From NCBI GenBank assembly GCA_003157055.1, contig PMIG01000275.1, forward strand, positions 4,437-10,340: a stretch of 5,904 bases of DNA. The letters are read 5' to 3'. The notes under the pieces are model-generated. The model had not been told where the DNA came from. It saw only the letters and a list, made by a program, of their open reading frames with translations, and searched no databases. Position numbers and translations under genes: made by a program. Position 1 is the stretch's first letter. Every line of letters begins with the position of its first letter. The stretch is from Bacteroidales bacterium (GTDB lineage Bacteria > Bacteroidota > Bacteroidia > Bacteroidales > VadinHA17). This document shows, piece by piece, positions 5,628 to 5,904 of this stretch.

Positions 5628-5904
5628 TTAAAATATGACAGTGACTTTATGCAGATTATTTTCAACTGTATAAGTGATATGCCAGTTATAGGCTTTGCAA
5701 ATCTCCATCACAATCGATAAGCCCAGGCCAAAGGAATCTGATGAACCACTGGCTTTGTAGAATCTGTCAAATAATTTCCGGGGTTCAACCTGCAAAGGAG
5801 CGCCATTATTTGAAATTACAAATGATCCTTGTCCTAACTCGATCACGATGCTGCTGTTGCTTAAAGAATGCCTAACCGCATTTCCCAACAGATTCTGTAC
5901 AAGT
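5628..5904 (-). CDS. Sensor histidine kinase, C-terminal ATPase domain (5' truncated by window)
   Basis: The last 91 codons of a two-component sensor kinase; the frame is open to the window edge and a TTG at 5888 is internal, not a start. Visible HATPase_c landmarks in order: the N box LVQNLLGNAVRHS at the window edge, a G1-like ISNNGAPL, the F box LFDRFYKAS, and the G2 box SFGLGLSIV, followed by the final helix and beta-strands ending TVIF. The usual Asp of the G1 box (DxGxG) is Asn here (NNG), a variant known in other kinases of this group, so loss of activity need not follow. The phosphorylated-His domain and sensor are outside the window. In this family the kinase autophosphorylates and passes phosphate to a response regulator, probably encoded further to the right. 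The PepSY-like gene immediately downstream is the likely target. Confidence 0.88.
   Translation of the reverse strand, partial: LVQNLLGNAVRHSLSNSSIVIELGQGSFVISNNGAPLQVEPRKLFDRFYKASGSSDSFGLGLSIVMEICKAYNWHITYTVENNLHKVTVIF

Noticed and set aside
5890..5898. A third copy of TACAGAATC inside the kinase gene as part of the response-regulator site
   Set aside because: It encodes the conserved VQNL of the N box and lies about 270 bases from the tandem pair, so it is most simply coincidence.
1..5904. CRISPR array, tRNA, rRNA, insertion sequence or phage genes
   Set aside because: No regularly spaced repeats, cloverleaf-like segments, transposase motifs or phage structural motifs were seen on either strand.

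Overview
The window looks like a chromosomal segment of a Bacteroidota (Bacteroidales/Marinilabiliales-like) bacterium. Supporting signs are A-rich leaders instead of Shine-Dalgarno sites before most starts, moderate-to-low GC with AT-rich spacers, a PepSY-like (DUF2874) secreted protein next to a sensor kinase, and the UbiA-type prenyltransferase followed by Maf. The genus cannot be read from the sequence.

Layout, left to right. (1) The 3' end of a UbiA-family membrane prenyltransferase overlaps by one base a maf-type nucleotide pyrophosphatase gene (+ strand, one operon). (2) A structured spacer with overlapping hairpins is followed by a small DUF1801/YdhG-like gene on the - strand. (3) A 226-bp spacer with a perfect 14-bp palindrome precedes pdxB (+), erythronate-4-phosphate dehydrogenase of the DXP-dependent pyridoxal phosphate pathway, with all catalytic positions present. 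(4) Converging on pdxB from the - strand is a 51-62 residue stub that reads as only the N-terminus of a large BadF/HgdC-type CoA-dehydratase activase, apparently a gene remnant. (5) Upstream of the stub on the - strand is a lipoprotein made of two copies of a domain. Copy 1 keeps an HExxE...AH...E metallopeptidase-like pattern; copy 2 has lost both histidines and the distal glutamate. (6) Divergent from it is a six-helix ABC-exporter membrane domain with no ATPase domain (+). (7) The right end, on the - strand, carries the C-terminal ATPase part of a sensor histidine kinase, then a spacer with a perfect tandem 11-bp direct repeat, then a secreted PepSY-like protein closed by a good intrinsic terminator.

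The genes do not form one pathway. The strongest functional link is at the right end: the repeat has the one-helical-turn spacing typical of OmpR/PhoB-family response-regulator sites and sits 37-58 bases before the PepSY-like gene, suggesting that the neighbouring two-component system controls it. The most unusual items are the duplicated, half-degenerate metallopeptidase-like lipoprotein, the stand-alone ABC membrane domain and the activase remnant. I see no CRISPR array, tRNA, rRNA, insertion sequence or prophage gene, and no clear multi-gene defence or secretion system.
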